Shown here: piece by piece, positions 5,421-7,453 of the stretch
Layout: every line of letters begins with the position of its first letter
Position numbering within the stretch: position 1 is the stretch's first letter
The notes under the pieces: generated by a model
The model's input: the letters and a program-made list of their open reading frames with translations, nothing else
Database searches by the model: none
Told to the model about the DNA's origin: nothing
Translations under genes and position numbers: made by a program
DNA from: Rhizobium sp.
Lineage (GTDB): Bacteria; Pseudomonadota; Alphaproteobacteria; Rhizobiales; Rhizobiaceae
DNA: 7,453 nt
Direction: 5' to 3'
NCBI GenBank assembly: GCA_003527225.1
Contig: DPXQ01000161.1
Coordinates: forward strand, 1-7,453

Positions 5421-6122
5421 TCAGATCTGCCGGACCCAGGCCCGCGCGATCGCCAGCCCCGCGGCATCGGCCGCCTCGCCGTGCATGGCGGCATATTGCG
5501 GATGGCGGGAAAGCCAACCCGGCTCCTTGCGCTCGACGTGCTGCGGGAAAAGCCGGTTCCATTCCTCGACCACCGATGTGCTCGCCTCGAAATGAAACTG
5601 CGTGCCATAGGCGGCGCGGCCGATCCGGAAGGCCTGGTTCGGCGTCGCGGCATTCTGCGCGAGGCGTACCGCGCCCTCGGGCAGGGTGAAGGTATCGTCA
5701 TGCCATTGGAAGGACAGGAAGCGGCCGCCCTCGGCCGCCGAGATCACGGGATCGCCGAGCCCCTCCTCGGTGGGCTCGATCCCCTCCCAGCCGAATTCCG
5801 GCGCCGCGCCGATCAGATTTTCGGCGCCATAGGCGCGCGCCAGGATCTGGCTGCCGAGGCAGATGCCGAGCACCGCCTTTTGCGCCTCGGCGAAGTCGCG
5901 CATCAGGGCGGCGAGCGCCGGGATATAGGGATGCCTGCCGTCGTCGCGGGCATTCTGCTCGCCACCGAAGACGACGATCCCATCATGATCGTGAATGCCT
6001 GCCGGCAAGGGCTCGCCGGCAAACGCACGGATAAGGTCTATCTCGGCGCCGGCCTCTTCCAGCGCCACGCCCACCTGTCCGTGGTGGGTGGATTTCATGT
6101 TTTCGATGATCGCAACGCGCAT
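5421..6122 (-). CDS. Class I glutamine amidotransferase-like protein
   Basis: A 233-residue stand-alone type 1 glutamine amidotransferase (GuaA-N/COG0518 type). The fold starts with the strand MRVAIIEN, has the GG turn VVFGGEQNARDD (51-61), the nucleophile elbow LGICLGSQ with Cys88, and the partner motif GTQFHFEAS with His177 and Glu179, so the Cys-His-Glu triad is complete. Such proteins release ammonia from glutamine, or act on gamma-glutamyl compounds, for a partner reaction; no synthetase partner is adjacent, so the substrate is unknown. ATG 6122 is chosen because the domain begins there. The Shine-Dalgarno is weak (GGATACCGGGC upstream). The frame is open to ATG 6167, but those extra residues look non-homologous. 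It diverges from the SelW-like gene at 6253, and an EcfG-type motif overlaps its start. Confidence 0.93.
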   Translation of the reverse strand: MRVAIIENMKSTHHGQVGVALEEAGAEIDLIRAFAGEPLPAGIHDHDGIVVFGGEQNARDDGRHPYIPALAALMRDFAEAQKAVLGICLGSQILARAYGAENLIGAAPEFGWEGIEPTEEGLGDPVISAAEGGRFLSFQWHDDTFTLPEGAVRLAQNAATPNQAFRIGRAAYGTQFHFEASTSVVEEWNRLFPQHVERKEPGWLSRHPQYAAMHGEAADAAGLAIARAWVRQI

Positions 6123-6138
6123 GCCCGGTATCCGTTCC
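6114..6138 (-). promoter_or_regulatory. EcfG-type motif overlapping amidotransferase start
   Basis: GGAAC (6138-6134), 16 bases, CGTT (6117-6114) on the minus strand is an exact consensus match. It spans the predicted start codon at 6122, so the transcript would begin near 6107, inside the gene. The next ATG (6098) lacks a ribosome binding site and would remove the first beta strand. Either it makes an unusual internal transcript, the true start is elsewhere, or it is a chance match. Confidence 0.3.
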
Positions 6139-6202
6139 CGACTTGTCCATTGTGCCGAGATGAGCACGGCGCCTGGCCGGATTCAAGTGCCTGCGCTATC
6201 CA

Positions 6203-6231
6203 TGGACCCGAGAGAAGCGGGTTCCTATTAT
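6203..6231 (+). promoter_or_regulatory. Putative sigma-70 promoter of the SelW-like gene
   Basis: TGGACC (6203-6208), 17 bases, TATTAT (6226-6231). The -10 element is close to consensus and the spacing ideal. A start near 6238 leaves a 15-base leader containing the GGAGG (6242-6246) that serves ATG 6253. Confidence 0.5.
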
Positions 6232-6252
6232 GGTGCCGACCGGAGGCGACCG

Positions 6253-6558
6253 ATGAACGACAAACCCCGCATCACCATTCTCTACTGCACCCAGTGCAAC
6301 TGGCTGCTGCGCGCCGGCTGGATGGCGCAGGAACTGCTGCAGACCTTTTCCGACGATCTTGCGGAAGTGGCGCTCATTCCCGGTACCGGCGGGGTCTTCG
6401 AGATCCGGATCGATGGCGCGCTCCTCTGGGAGCGAAAGCGCGACGGCGGGTTTCCGGGCCCGAAGGAATTGAAGCAGCGCGTGCGCGACCTGATCGATCC
6501 CGGCCGCGATCTCGGCCATGCCGACCGGCAGAAGACCGCGACGGAAGACGAGGGCTGA
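6253..6558 (+). CDS. SelT/SelW/SelH (Rdx) family thioredoxin-like protein
   Basis: A 101-residue Rdx-family protein. Strand ITILYCTQCNWLLRAGW (7-23) holds the C-X2-C redox pair Cys12 and Cys15; in animal selenoproteins the second position is selenocysteine, while here it is an ordinary Cys codon (TGC). The helix AQELLQTF, the strand EVALIPGTGGVFEIRIDG, the WERKRDGGFPGPKELKQRVRD region and the terminal helix complete the family fold. It is probably a cytoplasmic thiol-redox protein of unknown partner. ATG 6253 has GGAGG (6242-6246) at good spacing. The C-terminal charged tail (about 88-101) is extra. A long perfect hairpin follows the stop. Confidence 0.94.
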   Translation: MNDKPRITILYCTQCNWLLRAGWMAQELLQTFSDDLAEVALIPGTGGVFEIRIDGALLWERKRDGGFPGPKELKQRVRDLIDPGRDLGHADRQKTATEDEG

Positions 6559-6565
6559 ACGGACA

Positions 6566-6589
6566 AGGGCGGGGACTGCTCCCCGCCCT
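6566..6589 (+). terminator. Hairpin after the SelW-like gene, no T-tract
   Basis: A perfect 10-bp stem, AGGGCGGGGA (6566-6575) with TCCCCGCCCT (6580-6589), around a CTGC loop, seven bases after the stop codon. No run of T follows (GACCGATTGG), so it may end transcription inefficiently, with Rho, or protect the 3' end of the mRNA. Confidence 0.6.
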
Positions 6590-6704
6590 GACCGATTGGC
6601 GCTCCCGCTCAGAATCAGGGCGAGCGACAGACCTTGAAGTAACCGCTCGTCGACAGCGCGATGCCGGTTTCTTGGCCAATGACATGAAAACTTCAAAATG
6701 CCTG

Positions 6705-6733
6705 TTGACAGCAAAGAGCCACCCCCTTACATG
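6705..6733 (+). promoter_or_regulatory. Sigma-70 promoter of tRNA-Leu
   Basis: Perfect TTGACA (6705-6710), 17 bases, TACATG (6728-6733), with the mature tRNA beginning 11 bases after the -10 element. The consensus -35 suits a strongly expressed stable RNA. Confidence 0.8.
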
Positions 6734-6743
6734 CGTGACCGTC

Positions 6744-6830
6744 GCCCAGATGGCGGAATTGGTAGACGCGCCAGCTTCAGGTGCTGGTACTCGAAAGGGT
6801 GTGGAGGTTCGAGTCCTCTTCTGGGCACCA
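6744..6830 (+). tRNA. tRNA-Leu (anticodon CAG)
   Basis: An 87-base class II tRNA. The acceptor stem is GCCCAGA (6744-6750) with TCTGGGC (6820-6826), followed by discriminator A and an encoded CCA (6828-6830). The anticodon stem is CCAGC/GCTGG with anticodon CAG at 6778-6780, reading CUG leucine codons. A long variable arm (around TACTCGAAAGGGTGT) and the T loop GGTTCGAGTCC are present. It is transcribed alone between its own promoter and terminator. There is no sign of an inserted element at its 3' end within the window. Confidence 0.98.
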
Positions 6831-6843
6831 AATTCCCTTTTCA

Positions 6844-6899
6844 GACCGTTCCATACGGTCCGGAAACAACGCAAAAAGCCCGGCTCGCCGGGCTTTTTT
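6844..6899 (+). terminator. tRNA terminator, with a hairpin before it
   Basis: Stem GCCCGGC (6878-6884) with GCCGGGC (6887-6893) is flanked by AAAAA on the left and TTTTTT on the right (6894-6899), a strong intrinsic terminator that would also work for the minus-strand gene ending at 6951. A smaller perfect hairpin, GACCGT-TCCAT-ACGGTC (6844-6860), sits between it and the tRNA and may mark the 3' trailer for processing. Confidence 0.9.
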
Positions 6900-6950
6900 G
6901 TTGCCTCCTTGCAGGCCCTCGGAGATCATCCGGACGGACGATCCGTGCGG

Positions 6951-7379
6951 CTAGTCCTTGCGCACCGGAACGGTCCGCACAGCCCCTGTCTGCTTCGCGA
7001 AGAACGACAGCCTCGACAGGCCGTACCCGATGGCGAGCCCCGCGCAGACGCCGAGCGACTTGACCGCGGCGTCCTCGAAATGGGCGTGCCGCGTCGGCGA
7101 CAGGACCTGCATGACCTCGAAGAGAAAGGCGCTGGCGATCAGGAGCAGCGCCACCCGCTTCCACCGGTGGGGATAGGCAAGAGCAAAGAGCAAGGCGGTC
7201 ACGGCATAGGCACCGGCCCGGTCGATAGTGACCGTTATGATGGTATGGGGCCGCAAACCGATCGGGCTCACGGTCACAAAAAGGATCGCCGCAAGCAGAA
7301 GCCAGGCGAAGGCTTTCGCCGCCGTCCCCACCGTCGCCCTTGCCGTCATGTCTTCACCCCGGCCCCGCTCACCCGACAT
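6951..7379 (-). CDS. VanZ-like family membrane protein
   Basis: A 142-residue integral membrane protein of the VanZ-like/short VanZ type. Hydrophobic segments lie around AFAWLLLAAILFVTVSPIGL, AGAYAVTALLFALAY, VALLLIASAFLFEVMQVL and SLGVCAGLAIGYGLSRL, giving about four helices. The family's polar signature is FEVMQVLSPTRHAHFEDAAVKSLG, matching the E-x-x-Q, R and D positions conserved between helices 3 and 4. VanZ proteins were first noted with teicoplanin resistance, but most are of unknown function. The start at 7379 overlaps the previous gene's stop as TGATG, indicating translational coupling; ATG 7349 is a shorter alternative nearer the first helix. No strong ribosome binding site precedes either. 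The basic tail is likely cytoplasmic. Confidence 0.88.
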   Translation of the reverse strand: MSGERGRGEDMTARATVGTAAKAFAWLLLAAILFVTVSPIGLRPHTIITVTIDRAGAYAVTALLFALAYPHRWKRVALLLIASAFLFEVMQVLSPTRHAHFEDAAVKSLGVCAGLAIGYGLSRLSFFAKQTGAVRTVPVRKD

Positions 7380-7453
7380 CACTGGCCGAAACTCTGCGGA
7401 TTGATGCCGGGATACCATTTCGGCGACAGGGGCGGATTGCGGCTTTCAAAGGT
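7379..7453 (-). CDS. C-terminal end of an unidentified protein (5' end beyond window)
   Basis: The minus-strand frame is open from the window edge for 24 codons to TGA (7381-7379), which overlaps the ATG of the VanZ-like gene by one base. The visible tail includes PPLSPKWYPGINPQSFGQ. The one-base overlap and shared strand imply an operon with the VanZ-like gene. I do not recognise the family from this tail. Confidence 0.6.
   Translation of the reverse strand, partial: TFESRNPPLSPKWYPGINPQSFGQ

Noticed and set aside
6744..6830. tRNA-Leu as an integration site
   Set aside because: The 3' end is followed directly by its own terminator and ordinary genes; no second copy of the tRNA end is present in the window.

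Overview
The window looks like chromosomal DNA of a Rhizobiaceae-type alphaproteobacterium (Rhizobium, Agrobacterium, Ensifer or Shinella relatives). The basis is high GC, rhizobial-type LepA and small hypothetical proteins, a GC-rich palindromic intergenic unit of the kind scattered through rhizobial genomes, and three exact matches to the GGAAC-N16-CGTT promoter of the alphaproteobacterial general stress sigma factor EcfG/RpoE2. The genus is inferred from sequence character, not from a database search.

Left part (1-1985): the 3' four-fifths of lepA (elongation factor 4) is followed by a palindromic unit and a broken parDE toxin-antitoxin locus on the minus strand. The ParD antitoxin is intact, but ParE is cut after about 16 recognisable residues. 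Beyond parD, the last 90 bases of lepA appear a second time, at about 89% identity. The parDE remnant is therefore bracketed by direct repeats of the lepA 3' end, which is the layout left by an element that integrated at the end of a conserved gene and restored its reading frame.

Middle-left (1986-2949): a visibly more AT-rich stretch. It has one gene (143 aa) with a SeqA/ribbon-helix-helix-like N-terminus and a RAMA/DUF4357-like C-terminus, then about 370 bases with no gene. Inside that gap is an exact EcfG-type promoter pointing at no recognisable gene. This stretch is probably accessory DNA associated with the lepA insertion.

Middle (2950-4312): a run of small rhizobial-style proteins. 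These are a 65-aa helix-turn-helix-like protein, a DUF2188 protein, a two-repeat YegP/DUF1508 protein, and (minus strand) a small single-pass membrane protein with a Pro/Ala/Thr-rich tail under a near-ideal EcfG promoter. DUF2188 and YegP-type proteins are often considered stress-associated, which fits but is not proven here.

Gap (4313-5006): about 690 bases without a convincing gene. They hold dense stable hairpins, several with GNRA or similar short loops and purine-rich linkers, so a structured RNA or long leader is possible. The next gene is a 125-aa cysteine-cluster protein (5007-5384).

Right part (5385-7453): a class I glutamine amidotransferase-like protein (minus) diverges from a SelT/SelW/SelH (Rdx) thioredoxin-like protein (plus). 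Then come a tRNA-Leu(CAG) with a consensus-like sigma-70 promoter and strong terminator, and on the minus strand a VanZ-like membrane protein whose start overlaps the stop of an unidentified gene running off the right edge.
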